From positions 21,328,001 through 21,392,000 of the forward strand of contig OY292278.1 in the NCBI GenBank assembly GCA_958496175.1: a DNA stretch of 64,000 bases, written 5' to 3'. Position 1 is the first letter of the stretch; each line of letters starts with the position of its first letter. This document shows, in pieces, positions 24,863 to 36,682 of the stretch. The notes beneath the pieces are model-generated. The model was not told where the DNA came from. It ran no database searches and saw nothing but the letters and a program-made list of their open reading frames with translations. The position numbers and the translations under genes were made by a program. The stretch is from Sisyra terminalis. Lineage: Eukaryota > Arthropoda > Insecta > Neuroptera > Sisyridae.

Positions 24863-27660
24863 GGTTGCAATTTACAAATCTTTTATAAACTTTGTTACAT
24901 AAGTCTGTGAGTGACAAATATGAAATTTTTCTTATTAGTTTACTACTTTACTTACTACTTTGTTACTGTAATGTGAAACTTTGATTAAAATTGTGCAAGT
25001 CTTTACTGAAATATTCGCAAAAGAATTCTTTTAAGAAACAATCTGGTGAGTTCACAAGTTGAATTAATAGTTTTTGCATTGTTATCGTATTAATCTGGCA
25101 AAAAATCTAGTAAAAGCCAGTTTAGGTATAAGCCTTATGCTATCCAGCTACTGTTAGAATAATAAATAACCAGCAATTTTTCTTTTGCGAAATAAAATAT
25201 TGTCTTGAACCCAACTTCATGTTTTAAATAAAGTTATAAAACAATTGCCGGCGGCCAAAAAGCATTTACAATTGTGCATGGAACGCAAACTGATGCAACC
25301 GCATCCACCCACCAAACGAAGAAAAAATCCATTTTATATTTTATCCTATTTTATGCATATACACCTAACCTATAAGCACCGAACCTATACAAGGAAATCG
25401 GTCCCGTATTGTTTATTATATGGATTTATTCTCATATGGTTGGTAGACATGAAAATTTTCAAATAACAAATTATCTCTAAGTGTTTTGTAGACTCGATCG
25501 ATCGTTTAACTTATTACCCATTGTAAAATTGATATATAAATATTACAAAAATCGAGGCAGGAATTATTGTATCTGAAATGAAAAAAATCCTAACCTATTA
25601 TTTTGTGCGCTTACAATTATGAATAGGAAGATGATTACCTCGAGTTTTGCGCTCGTCTTTTGTTTTTTGAGATGCTCATTTTTCTGATTGTCTTCTTTTG
25701 TGAAATGTGAAGAGAAAATAGAAAGATTTTTTTTCTCTTTTTTTTTTTAGAGGTTTTCTTTGAATTTGTAATGAAAGTCTTTGGTTTTGGGTGAGTGGTG
25801 ACTCGGTGGGTTTTTCTTGGGGGATGATTTTGTAATGCGAGAATGAATTTGAGGCATATGTTGTTCGATTTAATGGGGAAACAGATGAAAAAACGATGGG
25901 GGTTGTCCATAGTGTGCTTGACGTGAGGGTATGGGCTGGACGTAAAAGCTCTCCCTCATGTCTTCAAAGCACAAAAGCACCAATTGTTCGGGCACACATT
26001 TTGCCTTTCGTGTGCTTTTATAATAAGGCCTATGTGGTAGGTACCTTGTAATAGGGCTCGTTACGTACATGGTATGGATCAATTTGTTTGGGAGTCACGC
26101 GATCACCTGATAGACCAACCCTTTGCTGGAATACATATAGATTAAGTAGGCGGTTTTTAGTTTTCCACCAATCCACGAAGTGATTTTCTAATTTTCAATC
26201 TAATCACGTGGCCAGGATCGAAGTTGCCGGGACGAGCTTTTCCACATTGGGATCAAGACGCCTAAATTAAAACGTGCACGGCCAACTTGGATGGATTTAA
26301 TGGGCTTACATTGTGAGTTACTATGACATTTCTAGGCCGATTAAAACCTAAAGAGGAAAAAAAAATGATTTTTGATCCGTTATAATTCATTCCACTGGTA
26401 ATTTCTTATAAACATAAAATTGTCCTGTTCATTGATTTAAATAATTTATATATATATTATAATATATATTAAATCGTTGTAGATTTGATAGGGTTGGAGT
26501 ACTTAGTAAATCCCGCTCTTGAACAGGATAATAAGGGAAAGCCGGTCCGGTTTGTCATGTGGAAAAAAAGCGTGCGGAAATTTATTTATTTTTTTCGAGA
26601 GCAGAAAAAAATTAAGGCAGGATGAGATCGTTTTGAAGCGGATATGGAGTTTGTTGAAAAATGTTTGGTTTTTTTTTGCAACAGAAATTTTATATCAAAA
26701 CTAGTTTGATCGGTTTGTCTCTCTTCTTAATTGTCAATTACTAGTTTTAACAAAGTATTTAACTGCTAACTCGATAATTTGTGCTCATATTGGATGGATG
26801 CGATGTGTGGTTGGGTTCAACTATGAAAAAATTATTCGAGGAAGAAACGAGATAATATACGAAGCTTTCGAACGTGGAATTTTTACTCAGATATTTCGCC
26901 TTTTTTCTGTTCGAAGCGTAAAATAAAATTATTCGAATGCTGAATTTCCTTTCAAAGAAATTTTAAACTGCAAAATTATTTTTATTATTTATAACTTGAA
27001 CTTTATAATGCAAGTTTTAGTATAATTAATGATCTAGCCTAGGGTTAAAGACATAAAATCAGTGTTAACAATTTGTATTCAACTCTTACTTAAAGTTATA
27101 TCAAGTTTTATTTATTTTAATTTTTATGATATTTTCTAATTGATGTTTGGTTGACTTCTAGAAGAAATCAAAATAAAACGTAGAAACGTTCAATAAAATT
27201 AATTGTAAACTTTAATTTTAATTTGATTTTCTTATTAAATTTAATTTATTGACTAAGTTCTCAATAGAAATGCCGAGATGCATCTTAATTTTTATGCGTA
27301 GGTATATATGCCGGTAATGCAGTTTCCAATTTTTAACCAATATTTTCCTATGAGCTTTAGCATTAAGTTTTGATATAAGGGCAATTTTAAAACAAAATAA
27401 GGACCAGAGAAGAGATATTAACACATCGAATTCTCTTTTAACACTATAGATACGTTCCCCAAATATTTGTGCAAAAAGAGAATTGTGGAAGTATAAAAAA
27501 TAATTAAAAAAATATTGTTTTAGTTCAGCTAAAGATATATTTCGTGGTTATACAAAAATTTGTGCAAAAACAAATCACTTCGTGTAGAAAGATATTTTTT
27601 TATTTCTTTTCAATTCGTGTTAAATCAATTTCGTGTAAAAAAATCGTATAAGAAGAGAAT
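24863..27660. other. AT-rich, no gene; GC-richer patch at about 25930-26340
   Basis: 25930-26340 has raised GC, with CACGTGGCC at about 26206 and GGGACGAGC, and may be regulatory. Two 70-91 codon minus-strand frames there have no recognisable content. 27440-27660 repeats TTCGTGTAAA-like words several times. Confidence 0.4.
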
Positions 27661-27674
27661 TAGATGTAGGTACC

Positions 27675-28123
27675 CGAAGCTGTCAGAAAAAAGTATCTGA
27701 GTTACTTTAATGTATCTAAAATACTGTATCTTAGTTAAAAGGAACTGTATCTTGTAAATTAAAAAGTATCTTAACTACCGAAAGATTAAGCAAAGAATTT
27801 TATTTTGTTTTGTTCTATAAGATTCAATTTATACTTCTTATATTAATCTTCTATCGTTTTTAAAAGTGTAATAAGTTTTTACAAGATGAGACAAAAATCA
27901 TATCCTTTTTCCTACGTTAATAAAGGTAAGAAATACATTATCTGATTGCCAAAGAACCTAGTATATTACAATCTTTGGTTCATGCATAATATACAAAGTA
28001 ATCAAAAAAGTAACTTTTTAAGTATCTCAAAAGTAACTTAAGATCAGTCTAAATTACCTTTCTCTAAAAGTAATTAAATACCCAAAATATGTATCATCTA
28101 GATACTAAATCAAGTTTGTGTAT
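27675..28123 (+). mobile_element. Element built of GTATCT/AAGTAAC repeats, one clear end
   Basis: The left end CGAAGCTGTCAGAAAAAAG matches, in reverse, the right end of 60190-60822 (complement CAGAGCTGTCAGAAAAAAGT). Inside, GTATCT, AAGTAAC and ATACTG words recur at close spacing, like transposase-binding subterminal repeats of hAT elements. The 12-bp string GAAGAGAATTAG occurs both at 27652 and at 28124, bracketing the element. The right terminus is not certain. Confidence 0.55.
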
Positions 28124-28448
28124 GAAGAGAATTAGGTTTATAGAAGTGTAATTGATATGGACGAAGTTTCGGTTATTCTGTCGGTTAATCTCAGAGCTTC
28201 GGTTAGCCGACCACTGATTGTCGTTATACACAATTAGCCTTGGCTAAATATAATTTTGTAGAGCAACAACAGGCAGTCGGTTTACATAAGTTCTAAAATT
28301 TACCGTTAGAATAGCTCAAACTTCATCCACAATTTAATACCGAATTGAACTTTTACATATCTCTCATCTCTGATAAGGACAAACTTATTCTTCTGAATAA
28401 TCTTTATCAAAGAAAGGAAAATTTTGTAATGAAACCAATTGCAAATTT

Positions 28449-28637
28449 GACTTAAATCCCTATAGGTCGGTCAAATCTAGCAATGTTGCATTTTTTACTT
28501 TACTTTTATTAATATAGTGTAATTGTCTCTTTTGTGGCTAAATTGTCATAATGAGTCGATTTATTTGTGAATTACATTAAAAACAAAGTAGTAAATACAA
28601 AGTTGCCAACTTTTGACCGATAAAATGGAAATGATCC
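28449..28637. mobile_element. Palindromic hAT-like MITE, copy 2 (GGTCGGTCAAA subfamily)
   Basis: Both arms share ATTAAAAACAAAGTA-type text with the family, but the ends read GACTTAAATCCC and GGATCATTTCC (complement). A perfect 8-bp TSD GCAAATTT lies at 28441-28448 and 28638-28645, which fixes the boundaries. Confidence 0.9.
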
Positions 28638-28645
28638 GCAAATTT

Positions 28646-31180
28646 AATAGAGTTCCTAGTGATTCATAGCTTTGCCTTGGATTTTTTGAAAAATGACGAA
28701 AATGAATAAAATATTTTAATATGGAAAATAAATGATAGTACCGAGATGTGAAAATACCGGCCCTTAATAAAATATACTCGGAAGCTTTGTTATAATTCTG
28801 GAAATAAATTTTTATTTATTAAGGCTTTGTTTTTTCCGAAGCGTTTTTTTTTTTGTGCTTTTGAATTGTTTTTTTCCCTCGTTTATCATATTTTTTTTTT
28901 TTTGTGAATTTTAAAAAAAAAACAGCTACATTTGAATCGATATATCGTTCATAAACATCGATGTTTATGACCCTTGGATCACTAAAAAAAAAAACTCTTA
29001 TTTTTTAGGATAAAATTAACGTCTTTGCTCTTAAAATTATCGAAGATTAATTTTTTTTTTAATATTTTACTTTAATAGAAACAAGAACTCAATTTTGAAA
29101 TCTCCGTGCTTAAAAAACTAGAAAATTATCAAGTTTTTCGTTATAAATTCTGTCAAGTTAGTTTTCAATGAATTTATATTTTGCTAAACAATTTACTATT
29201 TATTTTTTGAGTTTTCTTTTCAATAGGTTAATGATGTTGGTGGCAGTATTTACAGTTGAAACAAATTACGATTAGTCATAGTGGTAATTACTTTTTAATG
29301 TTTGCATTTGATTATTAGCCGAGCAATAACATGCGTAGGTATAATACATAATATACTACTTATTGGTAGTTGATAAATTAAATATTTAATAACAACTTCA
29401 GTCTCGAACTTTCAACTTTCATTCAAACAGGAAAAGCTTTCTTGGTTTTATTCTATTGAAAAATTCTTTCTTCAAAAAAAGTATCAAATATAGATACCCA
29501 ATGTAGATATGATTTTCTTTATGGATATCTAAATACATATCAGTCAAGTTTAAGTTCTGATTAATCTTTATATTAAAAAAATAACAAACTAATTTAGTAT
29601 CTATACTAGAAGTCATAGTTTACCATAACTTAATTTTGCTATTGAGTTTTAATTAAATATTTCCAATTTATTTTACCTAAGTACCAAAGTATTTATCTTC
29701 ATTTGAAGGAAGCAATGACGTGAAGTTGTTGGTAATAATAATTAATATAAACATACATAGTTACTATAGTTAGGATGTAACACTTATTACTTAGCAGTTT
29801 ATAATATCTTTAACAAAATAAACATTAAAAATTATGTAAACATAAATCTTTAATGGTTAAACTTACAAATATTTCATTTAATTGATAAATATTCTAGAAA
29901 TAGTTTTCCTCATTTTTCGTTTTTCAAACCACGAAATCATTCGGTCAAGGCGAAAAAACCCGAAAACAAAGCTGCATTTTTCACGAAAGCTGAAACAAAA
30001 GAAAACTCCGATTAATACTTGAAATGATAAATTCCGAATGAAAAGCTCCAAGAATAGCAAAAAAGAGGCTTGACAAGTTGAAAATTAAAGAGTAATTGAG
30101 AAAAAATTGATTTATTAATAGAGGCCATAAAACTTTAATATCGTTGTAATAAGATTATTATGCGATTCGATTCGAAATAAATGAATCAATTTATGGCTAA
30201 TAGGCAATCACATTTTAATTATTCAATCTTTACCTATTAGTGTAATGAGTGCTTGTTTTTATTCACTTTATCATTATTTTATTGAACAGTTTATGGAAAT
30301 AATAACATAAATTAGTTTTTGTTTCATAGAAATGGCTTAAAATTTCAATCACGTAAATGGTGGACGGGTGGCCCATAGACTTACAATTGCCGACGAAAGG
30401 GATCATTTTCCATTTGGTATCCTAATTAAAAGGGAAAAATTATAAAAAAATTGCAAATTTAAGTTGAGAATTACAAAGGAAATACAGCTTTCATAAAATC
30501 GAAATTACTTACTTATAAAATAAAATTAAAAAAATAATCATTTTAAAATAATTTGGCGAGATTCTATATTTTTTCTTTTGTTTTTCTGTTCTATTCTTTT
30601 TATAGTTAAAAGGTATCTATCTTACCTACTACCAATTTAGACCAGAGAAAGTAAAATTATCCGTAGGTATATTTTATCCAAAATTAGCGCTGATACCTGC
30701 AATTTCGTTTGATTTCGGTTTCCGTAAACCGTTGACAGTATTTTCCATTTAATTGTGCTACCTGCCGTAAAATATAGGAATTGTTGCAGTTTTTTCTTTA
30801 AGAAAAATACTTATCTATAAGAACTTCAAATCCACAATTCTTACTTCTTAAGAATTGTACTTCTATTTGAACCCTGTAAGGATACTTTACATGATTTTGT
30901 AGACTAGAATTGTTTGATTCCTCATTAGTTATAGTAATGACATACCGAAGAAAATTGTGTAGATTAAAAAAGTTAAATGAAGAATTAAAAGGGTTAAATG
31001 AAGGTATAATGTGAAAAAAGCTTGCAGATATTGAATGTCATAGAAAAAGCTAAAAATACCCAAGAAAAAAAAAATGAAAAAAACGGACAAAATTTTAGTC
31101 TATCTAAAAGGGGTAATAGTCTATATTAGGCTTCTGCCAATAAGTCGCGAAATGTACCAAAAAACGTAATATTATTAATA
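28646..31180. other. AT-rich, nothing recognised
   Basis: Poly-T/poly-A runs near 28845-29060 and a 16-bp palindrome ATAAACATCGATGTTTAT at about 28951. A few words of the TIR-less repeat (ACAGTTGAAACAAATTACGA) appear near 29253. No gene. Confidence 0.45.
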
Positions 31181-31246
31181 ATTAATAAAATAAAGAAGAA
31201 AATGCAGTTTGTTTAATATCCGCTTATTTTAATTGACGTTTTTTAA

Positions 31247-31292
31247 TTTTCCAAATTAGCGACGTTTCGTTGCCTATGGCAACTTCATCAGG
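31247..31292 (-). ncRNA. Hammerhead-like core, intact
   Basis: On the minus strand: CTGATGA (31291 to 31285), an extra A, stem II GTTGCC-ATA-GGCAAC (6 bp, perfect), GAAA, CGT, C. Following the family model, A15.1 and U16.1 lie at the ends of the palindrome ACGT and C17 is the cleavage residue. Stem I can pair GC/GC next to the core, then CCAA with TTGG across an internal loop, the layout of a natural stem I. Activity is untested. Confidence 0.55.
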
Positions 31293-31354
31293 CGTCTTGG
31301 GTTACAAAAATATTTCAGTTTCAGTCCAAACTAATCTAATAAAATTTCACAAGT

Positions 31355-31388
31355 CTGATGAAGTTGTGATAGGCAACGAAACGTCGCT
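31355..31388 (+). ncRNA. Hammerhead-like core, stem II partly decayed
   Basis: CTGATGA at 31355-31361, an extra A, stem II GTTG...CAAC around TGATAGG, GAAA at 31378-31381, then CGTC with C17 at 31385. Core residues are all present; stem II has lost two pairs relative to the minus-strand copy. Confidence 0.45.
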
Positions 31389-31466
31389 AATTTGAAAAAT
31401 TAAAAAACATGAATTAAAAAAAGTGGATATTACAAAACCTTAATTTTCTTCTTTATCTTAATAAAA

Positions 31467-32050
31467 AGCTGAGATCTGAGTTTTATTTTCTATTAATAAT
31501 TTATGATTTAGGGGGCCGTGGTATAAATAAGTTTGAGAAGCATTGTTCTATACTATAACCCAAAGTACCACACAAAAAATTAGTTATTCCACGGGAAACA
31601 TAGCCCGCTACAAAGCATTCAATTATGTATTTATTTTTGAATGTTGGTATCAATGGTTTTACAACATAAGAAAACTTTTAATCCAAAAAATAATCGGGGG
31701 TTAGTAAAAATTTCAAAAGTTTGAAGTTTGTTTTAATAGAAAATATAAATATTCCCCAAAAATGTACTCATGAGACCCGTTTGAAATTTAGCTACTTTCG
31801 GGTTTATTTTATTAAACTTAACGGGGTTTAAATTTTACATTTAACTATTGACATTTATCTGAAGATAATTTTTTATCCAGAGGATAGAGAAAACGTGCAA
31901 ATTTTCCACTAAAAATAATGGTATGTGTAGAATTTATCTAACAGATAAATTTCCATCTATTGAATAGCTATCTTAATGATATCTATGAGCTATCTATCCA
32001 TGAGTTAAAATAGCGGCGCTTAGGAACTATTATAACTAACTAAATATCCA
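31467..32050. other. AT-rich, nothing recognised
   Basis: No gene, TIR or repeat identified between the fold-back and the tandem duplication. Confidence 0.4.
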
Positions 32051-32052
32051 TT

Positions 32053-32590
32053 AATTTTCGTTAAGTTTTTCTAACAAATTTTCAATAGTTTCTTCAATAA
32101 AATGAAATCTAGCTCCATTATAGTTAGATAAACGTTTATGTTTCTATTTTTAACATTTAAAGTTGCATACTTTGTGCAATTCTAACCAAGTTTTGTGCAG
32201 TTTTTACATATTTTTTCTGTGATAAGAGAAAAATAAAGTAAATGGGTAATTATTTGCGATAAAAATGTATGCAAATGCTCAAAATCGAATTTAGAACTTC
32301 GGTAGATAATAAATTTTAGAATTTTCGTTACATTTTATTAACAAATTTTCAATAGTTTCTTCAGTAAAATGAAATCTAGTTCTATTATATTTAGATAAAC
32401 GTTTGTTTCTTTGTTTACCATTGAAAGTTGCACAAATTGAACACACTTTGTGCAGTTCTGATCAAATTTTGTGCAGTTTTATTTATTTTCTCTATGATAA
32501 GAGAAAAATAAATTAAATAGCTAATGATTTGCGACAAAAATGAATGCAAATGCTCAAAATCGAATTTAGAACTTCTGTAATAAATTTTAG
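32053..32590. repeat. Two-copy tandem duplication, period about 267 bp
   Basis: ATTTTCGTTA at 32054 recurs at 32321, and the units align through AACAAATTTTCAATAGTTTC, TTTGTGCA and CAAATGCTCAAAATCGAATT to about 32590. Divergence is roughly 10-15% by eye, so it is older than the 116-bp duplication at 20 kb. Confidence 0.9.
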
Positions 32591-32594
32591 AAGA

Positions 32595-33040
32595 GCACAT
32601 TGAAAGAAAAAAACAACTGACTTTAGTTTTTATGACTGTCAACTATTTTAGATTATGTTTTGTTTTTAATGTGGGGTACTTGTTTTTAAAATTAATGTAA
32701 GAAGTTCTTAATCCGATTTTTTAATATTGCACTTTTTCTTAAATTTTTGCAATATAGATAGAAATTTTCAATAGCAAAAAATTAGTGGGGAAACTATAGA
32801 AATACTATCTATATACGTTTGTATCTTCCTTATAATTTTTTCTACTTTTACTTTAAAAATATGTTTTTCGAATTACCTAGAAGTGCATTCATAGTGAATT
32901 ACATTGAATTTGAAATATTGAACTTTTAGACAATTACCAATAGATTATACAAACAAAAATCATTTTTTCTGATAAATAAATTAGAAGATGTTTATGATAT
33001 TCAAATTTCCGTGGGAAAAAGCTCATTGTATTAGAGCTTA
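32595..33040. other. AT-rich, nothing recognised
   Basis: No gene or element seen. It leads into the CpG-richer block that follows. Confidence 0.4.
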
Positions 33041-33660
33041 CAAATTTTATTTAGTCATTCACCTATCCAAGTTTAAGCGAGAAAGAGATAGGCGAGTGGA
33101 GAGTGTTTAGAGCGGCGATATTAGATGTTTAGTGTTAGAGAGATGGAACGATGATAATATGTTTCGTGTATAATATACAAAGAATTCGGGCGGTCCTAAA
33201 TTAAAATCGGCCAATAAGAACGTTGCGTCATCTTGTAGTCATAGCGACGTTTCGACTGTCAGTTTTGTTGACAATGCGTTGCCAACGTGACGGCAATTTT
33301 TTTTTTTTGGGGGAATTAAAAAACTTGGGAAAACAAAACGCCAACATGACGAAAAAAAAAGACTTTTTCGCGCAAAATTGGTCTTTGATCTTGAGAGTTC
33401 AACCTGCCTCATTCAAGGTTATCAACCAATCGAGCGCTGCCGGTTTTTGTGTTTGGGCAAGTACAAAAATCGAGGTAGTCGAGAAGAAAAAAAAGAACTG
33501 GAAATAATCCAAACCGGCCGGTCCGTCGGTCGGTCGGCTGGTCGACAGGTGAATTTGAGCGGCAGATTCCCTTTCGATTGGTTTCGATTCGTTCAAAATG
33601 GGGATGCTTCACTAACTTCCGTCTCTCTCTTATTTTCAGATTAGTTTTTGTTTGGAACAA
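33041..33660 (+). promoter_or_regulatory. CpG-enriched promoter-like block with splice-site candidates
   Basis: GC and CpG rise sharply (GCGTTGCCAACGTGACGGC, a GTCGGTCGGTCGG run at 33525-33537). A strong donor CGACAG|GTGAAT has GT at 33549-33550, and a strong acceptor CTCTCTCTTATTTTCAG ends near 33640. This could be an alternative first exon plus intron start, but both splice sites are only sequence matches. Open frames of 65-94 codons overlap on both strands and look compositional. GACGTTTCGACTGTC at about 33244 recalls the ribozyme-element wording but lacks a core. Confidence 0.4.
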
Positions 33661-34760
33661 AATGTCAGTGAACTAGATCACATTATATTAAACTCGGGCG
33701 GGTCACAACAGAACTGGTTCTGCATTTGTTCTCCTTTTTCACATCCACACTCCGTTTACTTACCGCTGGTTTTTTTTTTTCCTTTTTGATTTCTATTGAT
33801 TGAGATATCGTTTGAAAAGTGCATTTCATAAAACTGAAATCTTTTATAAGATTTTAAATTTCCTGCCTCTTTGAAACTAAAGAAAGACACGAAGCCAAGC
33901 CAAGCCGAGCCGAGCTTTGTTTGTTTGAGAATCAAATGAATTGAATTGTATAGAAAACGCTTTGTGGGATGACCTCTCCAGAGGGTTGGGAACTTACGGA
34001 AATTCAACGGGAACGGTTGTGCAAGATGAGACGAACGAAACCTCACCACAAAAGAAGTCTACCTCGAAATGGGTCAGAAACTCAACAATGCATATTGAAA
34101 TAAAACAAAAAATTACGAACAAAAACAAATTATAAAAAAAAACAATAGAACACCGTAATTAGATCTAGGAACCAGTATTGCCAACTTGATTAAACATTGA
34201 GAGAGACAAACACTAATTTGCCAAATAATTTGTCAGTGAGTTAGGTTAATGAATTGAAAACCAACTAAAATGTTGCAATAGTTAATTTGGCGCGAAATTG
34301 AGGTGGTGGCGATTCAACACAATTAACACACGGGCGATGATCATTGAAACGTTTGCACAACCCCAATTGTCCGTCGGTCTGCCGAACCGTTTATATACCT
34401 ATGGCCACAGTACGTCAATCTGTCGAATTCACACTAAGGACCGTACTAACCAAATTTGTTCAACAAACCACAGCCTCCCGGACTCACTAATTAAATCACT
34501 AGCAATTGTTTCATAGAAACTAACCTCAATTTTTGTCATATTGGACGATGCCGTTTTGTTTTAACCAGGTATAATCAACCGGAATTGATTTTTTTTTCAT
34601 TTCCTTTTACCTACCATCGATACAATATCGTAGGTCTTTCCATGGCAATTTTCGATTTTTATTCATTTCTACTATTTTTATATAGATATCTACATATTTC
34701 AAAAACAATAAATTGTAGAAGCTGTAATTTTAAATTATTTTTTGGACATTTGCATCTAAT
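33661..34760. other. Non-coding, moderately GC-variable
   Basis: A short AAGCC/GAGCC run lies at about 33890-33915. The 97- and 115-codon frames here have no recognisable domains, and the latter runs into a MITE. Nothing else recognised. Confidence 0.4.
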
Positions 34761-34989
34761 CAGTGGCGTAGTGTGTGTTTTCGCCGTCTGGGTTCAACCG
34801 AAAATTCGCCGCCGTCTATTAGTCAAAAAATTTGCTAAAAAATCAAATAAATTTAACCTATTTATTTATTTTAAAAATATAATCTTTGTATTTTTTTCAA
34901 AGCAAAATATTTTATGGAATTATTCATGTTGATAGGCCGCCCAATTTTCATGTGTCGCTCGGGGCCATGGCTCCCCTACACTCTCCATG
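34761..34989. mobile_element. hAT-like MITE (CAGTGGCGTAG family)
   Basis: It starts CAGTGGCGTAGTGTG and ends with CTACACTCTCCATG. The subterminal GGGGCCATGGCTCCCC matches the copy at 23632-24228 in reverse. No clear TSD. It carries part of a spurious 115-codon frame. Confidence 0.65.
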
Positions 34990-35430
34990 CTAGGTTAATC
35001 AATTTTGAGTGTTTACTGGGCTGCAAAATTTGAAATCCCGAAATTTTTCTTAACTGTTCTAGAATCTCTTGATTCTTAATTAATCGAGATCTTTATAAGA
35101 ATTAAGCCTCTATGGCACTTATACGAAGTATAAAGGAGTCCGAATGTAAAGTTGAGAAAATAGCTTCAATTTGCGGTCCAGAACCGGTAGAGCGCGCTAT
35201 TCTTCAAAAAGCGCTCGTTTATTTCATAACAAGGGAAGTGTTGTTGTTATATTTACAATTGTGGAAAAAAAAATTTTAAAAAACGTGAATATCGGGAATT
35301 TTACGGGATAAACTGCAAATTCAACAAAATCTAATAGTTATAGGATATTATACAAAAATCATCAGGCATGAGACGTATTTTTTATGAAAAAATAATGATG
35401 GTATCTATCGGTACATGCATGGTAATATTA
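34990..35430. other. AT-rich, nothing recognised
   Basis: A short patch GAACCGGTAGAGCGCGC at about 35182 is GC-rich. No gene. Confidence 0.4.
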
Positions 35431-35432
35431 TG

Positions 35433-35640
35433 TAAGAAGGTATTCCAATTTTGCAGTGAACGATGGAAAATGTGTCAAGATGTGGCGCCACCACAAAAGT
35501 ACCTGACTTACTAACTTAAATTGTCTTAGTTACCTACACAAAGTAAATATTTTCAGGCTAAATTAGTACTGCAAACACGCTAGTTGCGGCGCTATATCTT
35601 GAAACATTTCCCAACATACATTACAAGATTTGAATCTGAC
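35433..35640. mobile_element. Palindromic GGCGCC MITE, copy 1
   Basis: The left arm contains GTGTCAAGATGTGGCGCCAC, and the right arm its approximate complement around GCGGCGCTATATCTTGA. The same phrases occur in the same order at 49245 and 63318. The centre contains CTAACTTAAA. At 200 bp it is non-coding. The superfamily is unknown, as no clean TSD was seen. Confidence 0.75.
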
Positions 35641-35950
35641 AATTTGCGCTACTAGCGACAGAAAAGAGAACTATGATCAGGGTCTGTTATTGGTGTAGGT
35701 AGGTACATGAATATAATGAAAAAGGCTATACGGTTTGGACTCCTTATGTCCATACGCTTACTGTAAAAGTTTAATTAATAGAACACTTGATGTCATTTGT
35801 ATATGGTTAGTGAATAATTACGGGTCATTCATAAATTACAAAAGATGTCTAAAGCGGGATTTTTATGAAGATACTTGTCTTATTTCCACCAAAAAAAGAA
35901 GATATTAATTTGTCTTTCTCAAGAAGGAGAGGGGGTATAAAATCAATTTA

Positions 35951-36176
35951 ATAATAGATAAATGTTGATAAATATGTCCACAAAGGGAGGAAACAAAGAA
36001 TGTATTGAAACCCATACGTGTGGGTGAAAACCAAATATAATAAGCACTGATTCAAATTTAAATTGATTGTCATTTGTTTCAACTGCCATTTCGATTTCAT
36101 TCCATAACCAATTTTTGGCATTTGTGATTCGTTGCATCAGTGATGGTTGTGAATATTTCACAGATAGCTATTAGTT
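35951..36176 (+). repeat. Dispersed TIR-less repeat, copy 2 of 4
   Basis: Same phrase order as copy 1: AATAGATAAATG, GTGAAAACCAAAT, TTGTTTCAACTGCCATTTC, GTTGTGAATATTTCAC, ATAGCTATTAGTT. Similarity covers the whole span with scattered substitutions. Confidence 0.75.
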
Positions 36177-36462
36177 ATAGAATATGTTTTCAGTAATTTA
36201 TTAATAATCCATAAGTGTGAAGAACTACGATGTTGTGCTAGAGAAAATAGTCGCCATTTTCATTTGTATAATATTTTGAAGTTTAATGATCATAAAATAT
36301 GCGAAATTAAGATTACCAAAAAAAATGTGACAAAAGGGTACCTATTTAAAAAGAAAATTGAAATTTTAAATGTTTGCATTTTTGAAATAACTAATGAATC
36401 ATATTAATGAAATTTAAAGTTCGAAAAAATAAATATTTTAAACGAGATGCTGCGAAAATGTG

Positions 36463-36674
36463 GGCTCAAGTTCCTAATAGCACAGTCAAATCTGGCAACG
36501 TTTCAATTTTTACTTTGTTTTTAATTTAATTCGGTCTTTAATGAAAATTTAGTCACAAAAGAGAAAATAATGCCGTAGTAGAATTGAATTAACAAAAAAA
36601 TCGTGAATAGAATAAAAAACAAAGTAGAAAATACATCGTTGCCAGATTTGATTGTGTTAAAAGGGACTTGAACC
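36463..36674. mobile_element. Palindromic hAT-like MITE, copy 3
   Basis: The ends read GGCTCAAGTTCC and GGTTCAAGTCCC (complement), with the arms around TCTGGCAACG and ACAAAGTAGAAAATAC. Flanks AAAATGTG (36455-36462) and AAAATGTT (36675-36682) match at 7 of 8 bases. Confidence 0.85.
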
Positions 36675-36682
36675 AAAATGTT

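Larger units (their letters stand above)
31191..31457. mobile_element. Ribozyme-type fold-back, second family (GCGACGTTTCGTTGCC)
   Basis: Inverted arms of about 100 bp (31191-31292, 31354-31455) enclose a 60-bp loop. TTAATAAAA occurs at 31182-31190 and 31458-31466, a possible 9-bp TSD, although the string is simple enough to arise by chance. Both arms carry a hammerhead-like core, so either strand would transcribe one. No coding capacity. Confidence 0.8.
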